Source of the DNA: Sulfitobacter sp043557345
Lineage (GTDB): Bacteria; Pseudomonadota; Alphaproteobacteria; Rhodobacterales; Rhodobacteraceae
NCBI RefSeq assembly: GCF_043557345.1
Contig: NZ_JBIFFV010000003.1
Coordinates: 62,001 to 126,000, forward strand
Direction of reading: 5' to 3'
Length of the DNA stretch: 64,000 nucleotides
Part shown: positions 1 to 7,939 of the stretch, one piece after another
How positions within the stretch are numbered: the first letter of the stretch is position 1
Layout: each line of letters begins with the position of its first letter
Position numbers and translations under genes: made by a program
The notes under the pieces: model-generated
What the model saw: the letters and a program-made list of their open reading frames with translations, nothing else
Told to the model about the DNA's origin: nothing
Databases searched by the model: none

Positions 1-761
1 AACAGGCGGGCTTGAAGCTGCTCGGACAGCGCCTCGATATCCTCCAAAACCAAGGTGCCACCGCGGGCCTCTTCGATGGCGGGCAGTTGCGCATCTTCGG
101 GCTGCATCGGGCCGAACAGCCGTTTGGCCAGCGCCTCTTCCTCCAAAGCACCGCAGGAGACGAGCACGAATTTCTTGCCCGCCCGCGAGCCGACGGCGTG
201 CAGCGCATGGGCAACCAAAGTCTTACCCGTCCCGGTTTCCCCGTCGATCAGCACATGACCATCGGCCTGCCCCAGATCCAGAATATCCTCGCGCAGGCGC
301 TCCATCACCGGGGATTGGCCGATCAGCTTTTTCATCAACTGACCGCCATCCGACAATTCACGCCGCAGGGCGCGGTTGTCCATCACCAGCCGCCGCGCGT
401 TGGTGGCCTTCTTGGCCAGTTCGCTCATCCGGTCGGGGTTGAAGGGTTTTTCGAGGAAGTCAAACGCGCCCACCCGCATCGCCTCCACCGCCATCGGCAC
501 GTCGCCATGGCCGGTTATCATAATGACCGGCAGGGCCGAGTCGCTGCCCATGAGCTTTTTCAGAAATTGCATCCCATCCATGCCCGGCATCTTGATGTCG
601 GAGATGACGATGCCCGGATAGTCCGGCCCCAATGTCTTGAGCGCATCCTCGGCGCTGCCGAAAGTTTCCGTGTCATAGCCCGAGAGGGCCAGCCACTGGC
701 TGATCGACTGCCGCATGTCCTGTTCGTCATCTACAATCGCGATTTTCATTGCCTGAGCCAT
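1..761 (-). CDS. dctD: DctD-like response regulator with degenerate sigma54-type AAA+ domain (C-terminus cut by window edge)
   Basis: Minus-strand frame running off the left edge. From the ATG at 749 the product has a receiver domain (D7-D8, phospho-acceptor D51 in ISDIKMPGMDG, K101) and then a central AAA+ domain with Walker A GETGTGKT at residues 170-177. An ATG four codons upstream (761) is the alternative start. The gene lies 4 bp after dctB, so the two form a kinase-regulator pair like the DctB/DctD systems for C4-dicarboxylate uptake. Oddly, the stretch after LFG (bases 57-119) goes to RGGTL without any GAFTGA loop, and the Walker B region reads LVLEDI instead of the usual LDEI. Known NtrC/DctD proteins need GAFTGA to contact sigma54, so activation through sigma54 is doubtful. 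The name rests on architecture and partner; the transporter is not in view. Confidence 0.8.
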   Translation of the reverse strand, partial: MAQAMKIAIVDDEQDMRQSISQWLALSGYDTETFGSAEDALKTLGPDYPGIVISDIKMPGMDGMQFLKKLMGSDSALPVIMITGHGDVPMAVEAMRVGAFDFLEKPFNPDRMSELAKKATNARRLVMDNRALRRELSDGGQLMKKLIGQSPVMERLREDILDLGQADGHVLIDGETGTGKTLVAHALHAVGSRAGKKFVLVSCGALEEEALAKRLFGPMQPEDAQLPAIEEARGGTLVLEDIEALSEQLQARL

Positions 762-765
762 GCGT

Positions 766-2526
766 TTACTCCGCCGCTTCTATCTTCGTTTCATCTGCCA
801 ATATGGGCAGTTGCATTTCAAATACAGCGCCACCGTTCTGTCCGTTGCGCGCCGTCAGCCTCCCGCCGAGGTCGTTGACGATCCCCGATGAAATGGCAAG
901 ACCCAGCCCCACGCCATCGCCGGGCTGTTTGGTCGTGTAGAAAGGTTCGAACAGCGCGTCCAAGTCTTCGATCCCCGGGCCATTGTCGCGCACGGTCAAT
1001 GTCGCCGTCTCCCCCGCTGATAGTATAATGTCCACCTGAGGGTTTCGTTCCGATTTTGTTGCGTCCAATGCATTTCTTAACAGGTTTACCATAACTTGTT
1101 CGATCCGCATACGGTCTCCCATCACCATGACGGGATTATCGGGCAGGATACGGCTGATCTGGACCTGCCGTTGGCGCAATTGCGGCTCCATCATCGACAG
1201 GGATGAGGCCAAGGCCGCCCCCATGTCGACCGGAGAGAAGGCCTCTTGCCCCTTGCGGGCATAGGATTTCAGCTGCCGGGTAATCGCGCCCATCCGTTCG
1301 ATCAGATCGTCGATGCGCCCAAAGGACGACAGGGCCTCATCCTGCCGGTTGCGATTGAGCAACAACCGCGCGCCCGCCAGATAGGTCTTCATCGCGGCAA
1401 GCGGTTGATTCAACTCATGGCTCACGGCGGCGGACATCTCACCCAAGGCGGCAAGTTTCGATGACTGTTCAAGGGTTTGCTCGGCCACGGCGAGGGTCTG
1501 TTGCACCCGCTTGCGCTCAGCGATCTCACGTTGGAGGGCAAGGTTCAGCGCCCTGAGCTTGGCCGATTCCCGTTGGAAAATCGCCAGCCTGCCGGCGGTG
1601 CGACGGCTGAGGAAGTAGAACGCCAAGGCCAGCAGGATCGCAAAGCCCATGACCTCAAGCGCCAGCACGCCGTTCACCTTTTCACGCACGGAGGCATAGG
1701 TGGTGTAACTGCTCATCCGCCAGCCGCGGAACGGGATGCGGTTCTCCAGCCGCATCACCGCTTCGCCTTGCAGGTAGGCATCAGGCGGCAGCGCGGTCCA
1801 ATCCGTGGTGGCTTGGATGGCGCGCTCGATGGCGCTTTGCGGCGTGTGGTTGGCCAAGGCTTCGGGTTCGGTCAGCCCGCGCCAGCGCGGCTCGGTGGCG
1901 AGAATGATCTGCCCGGTGCTGTCCATGACAATCACCGCGTCGGAAATCCCGGCCCATGCGCGTTCGAATTTTTGCAAGTCGACCTCGACCGCGATCACGC
2001 CAAGGGTCGTGCCGCCAGACTGCATCCGCCGCGAATAAAGGAAACGATAGCCGCCCTGCTCCCGCTCGATGGTCGAAAAGATCGTCGCGTTAGAGCGGAT
2101 GGCGTCGACGAAATAGGGCGCGGATTTATGCGCAGAGCCCAAGCGGTTGCGGTCGGTCGCCGCCACCGTGCGCCCGTCGATGTCGTAAAGCATCAAAGAG
2201 GCCGCGCCAATCTCTTCCACGAAGGAGATAAGCCGCTGCGTCGACAGGGAATAATCCGCCGTTTGCAGCGCCCCGATCAAGGTTGGGTCGCGGGCCAAAA
2301 GCTGCGGCACGATGGCATTCTGGCGCAGTTCCGCCAGCAGGTTGCCGCTATAAAGCGCGATGCGCAGTTCGGCGCGGTTGCGGGTGCTTTCGGTAAAACG
2401 GTCGGTCAGCAGCTTGTTGGTGATCGAAATCGTCACCACGGCGAGGATCATCAGCGACGCGATGGCAAACCGCACCCGCCAGGATACGGCCATGCTATTG
2501 CCTTCGGAACCGGATGTATCACTCAT
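766..2526 (-). CDS. dctB: DctB-type membrane sensor histidine kinase
   Basis: 586-residue sensor kinase. One membrane segment near residues 20-38 and a second near 288-307 enclose a periplasmic sensing region of about 250 residues, like the double-Cache/PAS sensor of DctB. A coiled coil (320-355) leads to the HisKA domain with phospho-acceptor H370 in SHELNQPLAAM. The HATPase_c domain follows, with an N box around NLLRNALDA and G boxes DNGPGIED and GVGLGLAIS. Family knowledge: DctB senses external C4-dicarboxylates and phosphorylates DctD. The regulator gene begins 4 bp downstream. It follows purQ by 36 bp on the same strand, so read-through from the purine genes is possible. The ligand is inferred from architecture, not shown. 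Confidence 0.85.
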   Translation of the reverse strand: MSDTSGSEGNSMAVSWRVRFAIASLMILAVVTISITNKLLTDRFTESTRNRAELRIALYSGNLLAELRQNAIVPQLLARDPTLIGALQTADYSLSTQRLISFVEEIGAASLMLYDIDGRTVAATDRNRLGSAHKSAPYFVDAIRSNATIFSTIEREQGGYRFLYSRRMQSGGTTLGVIAVEVDLQKFERAWAGISDAVIVMDSTGQIILATEPRWRGLTEPEALANHTPQSAIERAIQATTDWTALPPDAYLQGEAVMRLENRIPFRGWRMSSYTTYASVREKVNGVLALEVMGFAILLALAFYFLSRRTAGRLAIFQRESAKLRALNLALQREIAERKRVQQTLAVAEQTLEQSSKLAALGEMSAAVSHELNQPLAAMKTYLAGARLLLNRNRQDEALSSFGRIDDLIERMGAITRQLKSYARKGQEAFSPVDMGAALASSLSMMEPQLRQRQVQISRILPDNPVMVMGDRMRIEQVMVNLLRNALDATKSERNPQVDIILSAGETATLTVRDNGPGIEDLDALFEPFYTTKQPGDGVGLGLAISSGIVNDLGGRLTARNGQNGGAVFEMQLPILADETKIEAAE

Positions 2527-2562
2527 CGCGGCAACTTACGCGCTCCGCGCGCCGCACTCAAG

Positions 2563-3231
2563 TCAGGCGGTTTGCAAAGCACCGGTCAATGCGCGGAAGA
2601 GCGCCGCCCCATCCGTATTGCCATGCGCAGCCTCCGCCGCCCGCTCAGGGTGTGGCATCATGCCCAGCACGCGGCGGTTCTCCGACAGGATGCCCGCGAT
2701 GTCATCGCGCGCGCCATTCGGGTTCTCGGCATAGCTGAAGGCCACGCGATCTTCGCCGCGCAGTTTCGCAATCGTCTCGTCATCCGCGAAATAGTTGCCG
2801 TCGTGGTGGGCGATCGGAATGTCGATGACCTGACCGGCACTGTAGCCGCTGGTGTAATCGCTCGCCGTGGTCTCGACCTTCAGACCCACGGTCTTGCAGA
2901 TGTATTTTAGCCCTGCGTTCCGCAGCAGCGCGCCCGGCAGCAGGCCGGTTTCGGTCAGCACCTGAAAACCGTTGCAGATGCCCAGCACATAGCCGCCGCG
3001 CTCCGCATGGGCCGCCACGGTGCGGCAGATCGGCGAATTCGCGGCGATGGCCCCGCAGCGCAGGTAATCGCCATAGGAGAACCCGCCGGGGATCCCCACG
3101 ATATCAACGCCTTGCGGCAGTTCGCTGTCCTTGTGCCAGACCATGGAGACCTTGGCGCCCGCGGCTTTGAAAGCCACGGCAAGGTCGCGGTCGCAATTGG
3201 ACCCGGGAAAGACAACCACCGCTGCGTGCAT
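2563..3231 (-). CDS. purQ: Phosphoribosylformylglycinamidine synthase, glutaminase subunit PurQ
   Basis: 222 residues. PurQ supplies ammonia from glutamine to PurL in the fourth step of purine synthesis (FGAR to FGAM). A class I glutamine amidotransferase fold is visible: nucleophile C86 in GICNGFQ, oxyanion region GIPGGFSYGDYLR, and the C-terminal His/Glu pair in MMPHPERAAE. The frame stays open upstream to 3288, but the ATG at 3231 is chosen because the family begins at this point and because it overlaps the purS stop as TGATG, a translational coupling arrangement. With a separate PurS next door this is the small-PurL type of complex (PurL-PurQ-PurS); purL is not in the window. Confidence 0.97.
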   Translation of the reverse strand: MHAAVVVFPGSNCDRDLAVAFKAAGAKVSMVWHKDSELPQGVDIVGIPGGFSYGDYLRCGAIAANSPICRTVAAHAERGGYVLGICNGFQVLTETGLLPGALLRNAGLKYICKTVGLKVETTASDYTSGYSAGQVIDIPIAHHDGNYFADDETIAKLRGEDRVAFSYAENPNGARDDIAGILSENRRVLGMMPHPERAAEAAHGNTDGAALFRALTGALQTA

Positions 3232-3461
3232 CAGGCCAGCTCCACCGAATAGGATTCGATCACCGTATTGGCCAAAAGCTTTTCGCACATGGCGGTCACA
3301 TCGGCCTCGGAGGTGCCCTCGGCGAGGTCAAGCTCGATCACCTTGCCCTGACGCACACCGTTCACCCCGTCAAAGCCCAAGGCTCCGAGCGCGTGGCGAA
3401 CCGCTTCGCCCTGAGGGTCGAGCACCCCGTTCTTCAGCATCACATGCACCCGTGCTTTCAT
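3231..3461 (-). CDS. purS: Phosphoribosylformylglycinamidine synthase subunit PurS
   Basis: 76 residues, the normal PurS length. It begins MKARVHVMLKNGVLDPQGEA and contains the family signature GFDGVNGVRQGKVIELDL. PurS dimers bridge PurL and PurQ and help channel ammonia in the FGAM synthase complex. The gene lies 48 bp after purC and its TGA stop shares a base with the purQ ATG, so purC-purS-purQ reads as one operon with tightly linked subunit expression. Confidence 0.96.
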   Translation of the reverse strand: MKARVHVMLKNGVLDPQGEAVRHALGALGFDGVNGVRQGKVIELDLAEGTSEADVTAMCEKLLANTVIESYSVELA

Positions 3462-3509
3462 GGCGCGACACCCCTTTGTAACATCTGCAAATTGAACGGC
3501 GAAGCCGCG

Positions 3510-4271
3510 TTAATTGATCAGCGTCGGCTTGGTCACCGGCGCGTTGTTCTTGGGCATGACGCCAAGGCGTTTGGCCACTTCGGTATAGGCATCGGTGAGC
3601 GAGCCGAGATCGCGGCGGAACACGTCTTTATCGAGCTTCTGGCCCGTTTCGATGTCCCACAGGCGGCAGCTGTCGGGGCTGATCTCATCGGCGACGATCA
3701 GACGCTGGAAATCACCGTCGTAAACGCGGCCAATCTCGATCTTGAAGTCCACCAGCTTGATGCCCACGGCCATCATCACGCCCGACATGAAGTCATTGAC
3801 CCGCAGCGCAAGGCTTAGGATATCGTCCATGTCTTGCTGGCTGGCCCAGCCGAAGGCGGCGATATGCTCTTCTGTGACCAGCGGATCGCCGAGCGAGTCG
3901 TCCTTGTAGCAATATTCGACAATCGGGCGCGGCAATTGCGTGCCCTCTTCGATGCCAAGGCGCTTGGACATGGAACCGGCGGCATAGTTGCGCACGATCA
4001 CTTCCAGCGGAATGATCTCGACCTGACGCACGAGTTGTTCGCGCATGTTCAGGCGTTTGATGAAATGCGTCGGCACGCCAATGCTGTTCAGCCCGGTCAT
4101 AAAGAACTCGGACAGGCGGTTGTTCAACACGCCCTTGCCTTCGATCGTGGCTTTCTTCTCGGCGTTGAAGGCCGTGGCATCGTCTTTGAAATACTGAACG
4201 ATCGTACCGGGCTCGGGACCTTCATAGAGGATCTTTGCCTTGCCTTCGTAGATCTTGTTGCGCCGGGCCAT
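3510..4271 (-). CDS. purC: Phosphoribosylaminoimidazole-succinocarboxamide synthase (SAICAR synthetase)
   Basis: 253 residues. PurC joins CAIR and aspartate with ATP to give SAICAR. Signatures are the N-terminal KIYEGKAKILYEG, GKGVLNNRLSEFFM, IEVIVRNYAAGSMSKR-like segment and DEISPDSCRLWD. The frame is open upstream to 4463, but the ATG at 4271 (MARRNKIYEG) matches the family N-terminus and has a GGAAAGG ribosome site six bases upstream; an ATG two codons earlier (4277) is possible. First gene of purC-purS-purQ and divergent from the ATPase zeta gene, so the 167 bp between 4272 and 4438 should hold both promoters. I could not pick out clear boxes there. Confidence 0.97.
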   Translation of the reverse strand: MARRNKIYEGKAKILYEGPEPGTIVQYFKDDATAFNAEKKATIEGKGVLNNRLSEFFMTGLNSIGVPTHFIKRLNMREQLVRQVEIIPLEVIVRNYAAGSMSKRLGIEEGTQLPRPIVEYCYKDDSLGDPLVTEEHIAAFGWASQQDMDDILSLALRVNDFMSGVMMAVGIKLVDFKIEIGRVYDGDFQRLIVADEISPDSCRLWDIETGQKLDKDVFRRDLGSLTDAYTEVAKRLGVMPKNNAPVTKPTLIN

Positions 4272-4438
4272 GGGCATCCTTTCCAACAGGGGGCCGGGAA
4301 CATCCCCGCCGCTTGCGCTTCTCTTAGTGCAAGCACCCCGCTGCTGCAAGCATGGCCCGCCACCTTTGCCCCGCCACTTGCGAGAACGGGCAGGCGTTCG
4401 CATATCAAACGGGTAACAACAGCAATCGGAGACCCGCC

Positions 4439-4756
4439 ATGAGCAACTTTGACGACCGCGCAAATGCCTTTGAAAGCAAGTTCGCCCACGACGCGGACAT
4501 GCAATTCCGCGCCGAGGCGCGGCGCAACAAGCTTCTGGGCCTCTGGGCTGCTGAACTTTTGGGCAAATCCGGCAGCGACGCCGAGGACTATGCCAAAGAG
4601 GTCGTGAAATCCGATTTCGAAGAGGCGGGCGACGAAGACGTTTATCGCAAAGTCTCGGGCGATCTGGGCAACCGCGCGGATGAGGCGACGATCCGCGGCA
4701 AGATGCAAAGCCTGATGGCCGAGGCCAAGGCGCAACTGTTGAGCGAGGCCAACTGA
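4439..4756 (+). CDS. F1Fo-ATPase inhibitor subunit zeta (DUF1476)
   Basis: 105-residue soluble protein starting MSNFDDRANAFESKFAHDAD, the typical DUF1476 opening, followed by a charged helical bundle (ARRNKLLGLWAAELLG...). Studied in Paracoccus denitrificans, zeta enters the F1 head and blocks ATP hydrolysis through its N-terminal helix, much like mitochondrial IF1. Start chosen at the ATG preceded by a GGAGA-type site; the longer open frame upstream is not conserved-looking. Single-gene unit, divergent from purC, ended by a GC hairpin at 4763-4788. Confidence 0.93.
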   Translation: MSNFDDRANAFESKFAHDADMQFRAEARRNKLLGLWAAELLGKSGSDAEDYAKEVVKSDFEEAGDEDVYRKVSGDLGNRADEATIRGKMQSLMAEAKAQLLSEAN

Positions 4757-4762
4757 CCCTCA

Positions 4763-4788
4763 GCGCCCCGGTGCCGGCGCCGGGGCGC
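4763..4788 (+). terminator. GC-rich hairpin after the zeta-subunit gene
   Basis: A perfect 9-bp stem (GCGCCCCGG / CCGGGGCGC) with an 8-base loop lies 7 bp after the stop codon. There is no T-run, so it may end transcription only partly or act as an RNA-stabilising hairpin. Confidence 0.45.
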
Positions 4789-4803
4789 AGCCTTCCCGCC
4801 TGC

Positions 4804-4831
4804 CCTCATAATGAAGATGAATATTATGAGG
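4804..4831. promoter_or_regulatory. Perfect 9-bp inverted repeat upstream of the homocysteine methyltransferase gene
   Basis: CCTCATAAT, then 10 bases, then ATTATGAGG; all nine pairs match. It is AT-rich in a GC-rich gap and lies 59 bp before the ATG at 4891. The form suits a repressor operator, for example of the ArsR-type methionine-cycle regulator SahR, or an RNA hairpin. The assignment to any regulator is inference. Confidence 0.45.
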
Positions 4832-4890
4832 TTGCCCCTAAGTAGCCATCATGACATCAGGCGAAATTCCAAGACCCAACAGGAGCCCCC

Positions 4891-5904
4891 ATGAGCAACG
4901 CATTCACCGATCTTCTCGCTGAAAAGGGCACATTGCTCGCCGATGGGGCCACGGGCACCAATCTGTTCAACATGGGGCTGATGTCGGGCGACGCACCCGA
5001 ATTGTGGAACACCGACGAGCCCGCCAAGATTACCAAGCTTTACCGTTTCGCGGTGGATTCGGGCAGCGATCTGTTCCTAACCAATTCCTTCGGCGCCAAT
5101 GCCGCCCGTCTCAAGCTGCACGACGCGCAGAACCGCGTGCATGAGTTGAGCCGCGTCTCTGCCGAATTGGCGCGCGAAGTGGCCGATACCGCCGAGCGCA
5201 AGGTGATCGTCGCAGGCTCCGTCGGCCCCACGGGTGAGATCATGGAGCCTGTGGGCGCCCTGTCGCATTCCCTCGCCGTCGAGATGTTCCACGAGACCGC
5301 CGATGGCCTCAAAGCAGGCGGTGCCGATATCGGCTGGTTGGAGACGATCAGCGCCCCCGAAGAATACCGCGCCGCAGCCGAGGGCTTCCAACTGGCCGGT
5401 CTGCCGTGGTGTGGCACAATGAGCTTTGACACCGCTGGGCGCACCATGATGGGGCTGACCTCCGAAGGGATGGTCGATCTGGTGCATGAGCTGGACAACA
5501 TGCCGCTGGCCTATGGCGCCAACTGCGGCACCGGCGCCTCTGACCTGCTGCGCACCGTGCTTGGCTTTGCCGCGAAGAACGGCACGCTGCCGATCATCTC
5601 CAAAGGCAACGCAGGCATCCCGAAATACGTCGAAGGCCACATTCACTATGACGGCACGCCCGAATTGATGGCGCGCTATGCGGTGATGGCCCGCAACGCA
5701 GGCGCAAGCATCATCGGCGGCTGCTGCGGCACCCTGCCCGAGCATCTGGTCGCCATGCGCGAGGCGCTCGACAGCACCGAAAAAGGCCCGGCCCCCACGC
5801 TGGAGCAAATCCGCGAAGAGATTGGCGATTTCTCTTCCGAAAGCGATGGCACCGATGGCCAAGGCCCAACCCGAGGCCCGCGCCGCGGGCGCCGCCGGGG
5901 CTGA
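4891..5904 (+). CDS. Homocysteine S-methyltransferase module of a split methionine synthase (MetH N-domain / BmtB-like)
   Basis: 337 residues, equal to the N-terminal homocysteine-binding domain of MetH standing alone. It begins with LLADGATGTNL. Zinc ligands are C212 in GANCGTG and C278-C279 in GGCCGT, which activate the homocysteine thiol. In roseobacters such as Phaeobacter, methionine synthase is known to be split into separate homocysteine-, pterin- and B12-binding proteins; the B12 module lies at 7186. Common annotation is betaine-homocysteine methyltransferase, but the nearby corrinoid protein favours the cobalamin route. A clear AGGAG ribosome site precedes the ATG. The last dozen residues are an unusual Arg/Gly tail (GPRRGRRRG). 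It converges on the radical SAM gene with 3 bp between stops. Confidence 0.85.
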   Translation: MSNAFTDLLAEKGTLLADGATGTNLFNMGLMSGDAPELWNTDEPAKITKLYRFAVDSGSDLFLTNSFGANAARLKLHDAQNRVHELSRVSAELAREVADTAERKVIVAGSVGPTGEIMEPVGALSHSLAVEMFHETADGLKAGGADIGWLETISAPEEYRAAAEGFQLAGLPWCGTMSFDTAGRTMMGLTSEGMVDLVHELDNMPLAYGANCGTGASDLLRTVLGFAAKNGTLPIISKGNAGIPKYVEGHIHYDGTPELMARYAVMARNAGASIIGGCCGTLPEHLVAMREALDSTEKGPAPTLEQIREEIGDFSSESDGTDGQGPTRGPRRGRRRG

Positions 5905-5907
5905 GGC

Positions 5908-6984
5908 TCAGAACAAACTCAATTGATCGCCCTTTTCGAAGGGCGGTCGAAACAGATCGCGGCGCAGCGGCACGCCGGAACGGGCCAGCCCCAGACGCTT
6001 CACCGCCAAATCAAAGCGTTGCGCCACCATCTGCGCATATGGCCCCTCGCCCCGCATCCGTTTGTGCCAGCCTGCGTCATATTCCTTACCCCCATGCATA
6101 TCGCGCAAGCGCGCCATGATCCGCTCGGCGCGATCGGGGTAATGGGTGGCGAGCCAGTCCTGCACCAGCGGCGACACCTCTCGCGGCAGGCGCAGCATGA
6201 TCCAGCTTGCATGCCGCGCGCCGGCCTCGCGTCCGGCGGTGAGGATCGCCTCCAACTCCGGGTCCGTCAGCGCCGGGATCATCGGCGATGCCATGATCCG
6301 CACCGGGATGCCTGCCTCCGACAGCTTTCGGATTACCTGCAACCGCCGCTGCGGCGCGGGCGCGCGCGGCTCCATCAAACGGCTCAACTTTGCGTCCAGC
6401 GTGGTCACCGAAATGCCGACCGCTGCCAATCCGCGCCCTGCCATGTCGCCCAGGATGTCAATGTCGCGTTCGATCAGGCTGCCCTTTGTGACGATCGCCA
6501 CCGGGTGATTAAACGCGGCTAACACCTCAAGACATTCTCGCATGATGCCATGGGTCTTTTCGATCGGCTGATAGGGGTCGGTGTTGGTGCCGATGGCGAT
6601 GGGCGCGACCTGGTACCGCTTCGACCGCAGTTCCCGCGCCAGAACCTCTGGCGCTTCGGGGCGGGCGATCAACTGGGTTTCGAAATCCAAGCCCGGCGAT
6701 AGGCCGAGGTAGGCATGGCTGGGCCGCGCGAAACAGTAGACGCAGCCATGTTCGCAGCCCCGATAGGGGTTTATCGACCGATCAAAAGGCAAATCCGGCG
6801 AGCGGTTGTAGGTGATCACCCGGCGCGGCACCTCAATACTGGTCTGGGTGCGCAGCACCGGAAGCACCTCCTCGCGGGCCCAACCGTCATCTTCGGCCAC
6901 GCGGCTATGACGCTCAAACCGGCCCGCATCATTACTGGCTGCCGCGCGGCCAAGCACGCGGAATCGCTGGTCTTCCCTATCCAT
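5908..6984 (-). CDS. PA0069-type radical SAM protein of unknown function
   Basis: 358 residues. The cluster-binding motif CxxxCxxC is C77, C81 and C84 in RGCEHGCVYC, followed by FARPSHAYLGL. Later segments (AIGTNTDPYQP, IVTKGSLIERD, GISVTTLD, RIMASPMIP) fit the SPL/PA0069 radical SAM family. It should bind a 4Fe-4S cluster and cleave SAM to a radical; the substrate is unknown. The start is the ATG at 6984. It lies antisense between the homocysteine-binding and B12-binding modules of methionine synthase, and its promoter must lie in the 201 bp shared with the corrinoid gene. Whether it works with them is open. Confidence 0.85.
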   Translation of the reverse strand: MDREDQRFRVLGRAAASNDAGRFERHSRVAEDDGWAREEVLPVLRTQTSIEVPRRVITYNRSPDLPFDRSINPYRGCEHGCVYCFARPSHAYLGLSPGLDFETQLIARPEAPEVLARELRSKRYQVAPIAIGTNTDPYQPIEKTHGIMRECLEVLAAFNHPVAIVTKGSLIERDIDILGDMAGRGLAAVGISVTTLDAKLSRLMEPRAPAPQRRLQVIRKLSEAGIPVRIMASPMIPALTDPELEAILTAGREAGARHASWIMLRLPREVSPLVQDWLATHYPDRAERIMARLRDMHGGKEYDAGWHKRMRGEGPYAQMVAQRFDLAVKRLGLARSGVPLRRDLFRPPFEKGDQLSLF

Positions 6985-7185
6985 GAAAGAAGGCTAGAAC
7001 ATTTCGCGAACATCGGAAAGTAACCTCGTGCAAACCCTTGTCCTAACACCGCAAAAAGCAGTAGTTTGCCCCCAAGGCGTCGCGCAAGGCGCGGCCGATG
7101 TCGCAAACCGCGACCCCGGCGCTAACATTCCGTGAGACAAGGGCTCAAGTGTCATGCACCTGCACGCCCAGCAGAAGGAAACACC

Positions 7186-7884
7186 ATGTCGGAAGAAGAC
7201 GATATCATCCTGGCCGAGTTGGACGACGAAGAACTTGTCCAGCAGATGTTCGATGACCTCTATGACGGTCTCAAGGAAGAGATCGAGGAAGGGGTGGAAA
7301 TCCTGCTCGACCGGGGGTGGGAGCCCTATGAGATCCTGACCAAGGCGCTTGTCGGCGGCATGACCATTGTGGGGGCCGATTTCCGCGATGGGATCCTCTT
7401 TGTGCCCGAGGTGTTGCTGGCTGCCAATGCGATGAAGGGCGGCATGGCCATCCTCAAGCCGTTGCTTGCTGAAACCGGCGCGCCGCGCGTCGGCAAAATG
7501 GTCATCGGCACCGTCAAAGGCGACATTCACGACATCGGCAAGAACCTTGTTGGCATGATGATGGAAGGCGCGGGTTTCGAGGTCGTCGATCTGGGCATCA
7601 ACAACGCGGTCGAAGCCTATCTTGAAGCGCTCGAAGCGGAACAGGCCGATATCCTTGGCATGTCCGCCCTGTTGACCACGACCATGCCCTATATGAAGGT
7701 GGTGATCGACACGCTGGTCGAACAGGGCAAGCGCGACGACTATATCGTGCTGGTCGGGGGCGCGCCGCTGAACGAGGAATTTGGCAAGGCCATCGGGGCC
7801 GATGCCTATTGCCGCGACGCTGCCGTGGCGGTGGAAACCGCAAAAGATTGGATGGGCCGTCGACATAATTCGGCCAACGCCTAA
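7186..7884 (+). CDS. Corrinoid (cobalamin)-binding protein, B12 module of split methionine synthase
   Basis: 232 residues in two parts: an N-terminal helical B12-cap domain (about 1-95) and a Rossmann-like B12-binding domain. The motif DxHxxG is D113-I-H115-D-I-G118, where H115 is the lower cobalt ligand; SALLTTTMPYM and GGAPLNEEFG complete the pocket. Homologues are MtbC/MtmC and the MetH B12 domain. In roseobacters this protein carries the methyl group between methyl-tetrahydrofolate and homocysteine. The ATG at 7186 follows a good AGAAGGAA site and beats an in-frame upstream start. The DUF1638 gene follows 55 bp downstream on the same strand. Confidence 0.9.
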   Translation: MSEEDDIILAELDDEELVQQMFDDLYDGLKEEIEEGVEILLDRGWEPYEILTKALVGGMTIVGADFRDGILFVPEVLLAANAMKGGMAILKPLLAETGAPRVGKMVIGTVKGDIHDIGKNLVGMMMEGAGFEVVDLGINNAVEAYLEALEAEQADILGMSALLTTTMPYMKVVIDTLVEQGKRDDYIVLVGGAPLNEEFGKAIGADAYCRDAAVAVETAKDWMGRRHNSANA

Positions 7885-7939
7885 GCCTCTCGCCCCTGCC
7901 CGCTTGGCTTGGGGCGCGGTGACATGCGATGGTATCGGC

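Noticed and set aside
1477..2910. Long plus-strand open frame antisense to dctB and purQ
   Set aside because: GC-rich codon-phase artefact; no ribosome site, product rich in Gly/Arg/His without domain features, and the minus-strand genes are clear.
6985..7185. Cobalamin, SAM or SAH riboswitch before the corrinoid gene
   Set aside because: I looked for the B12-box and the conserved cores of these riboswitches here and at 4757-4890 and saw none. A covariance-model search would settle it.
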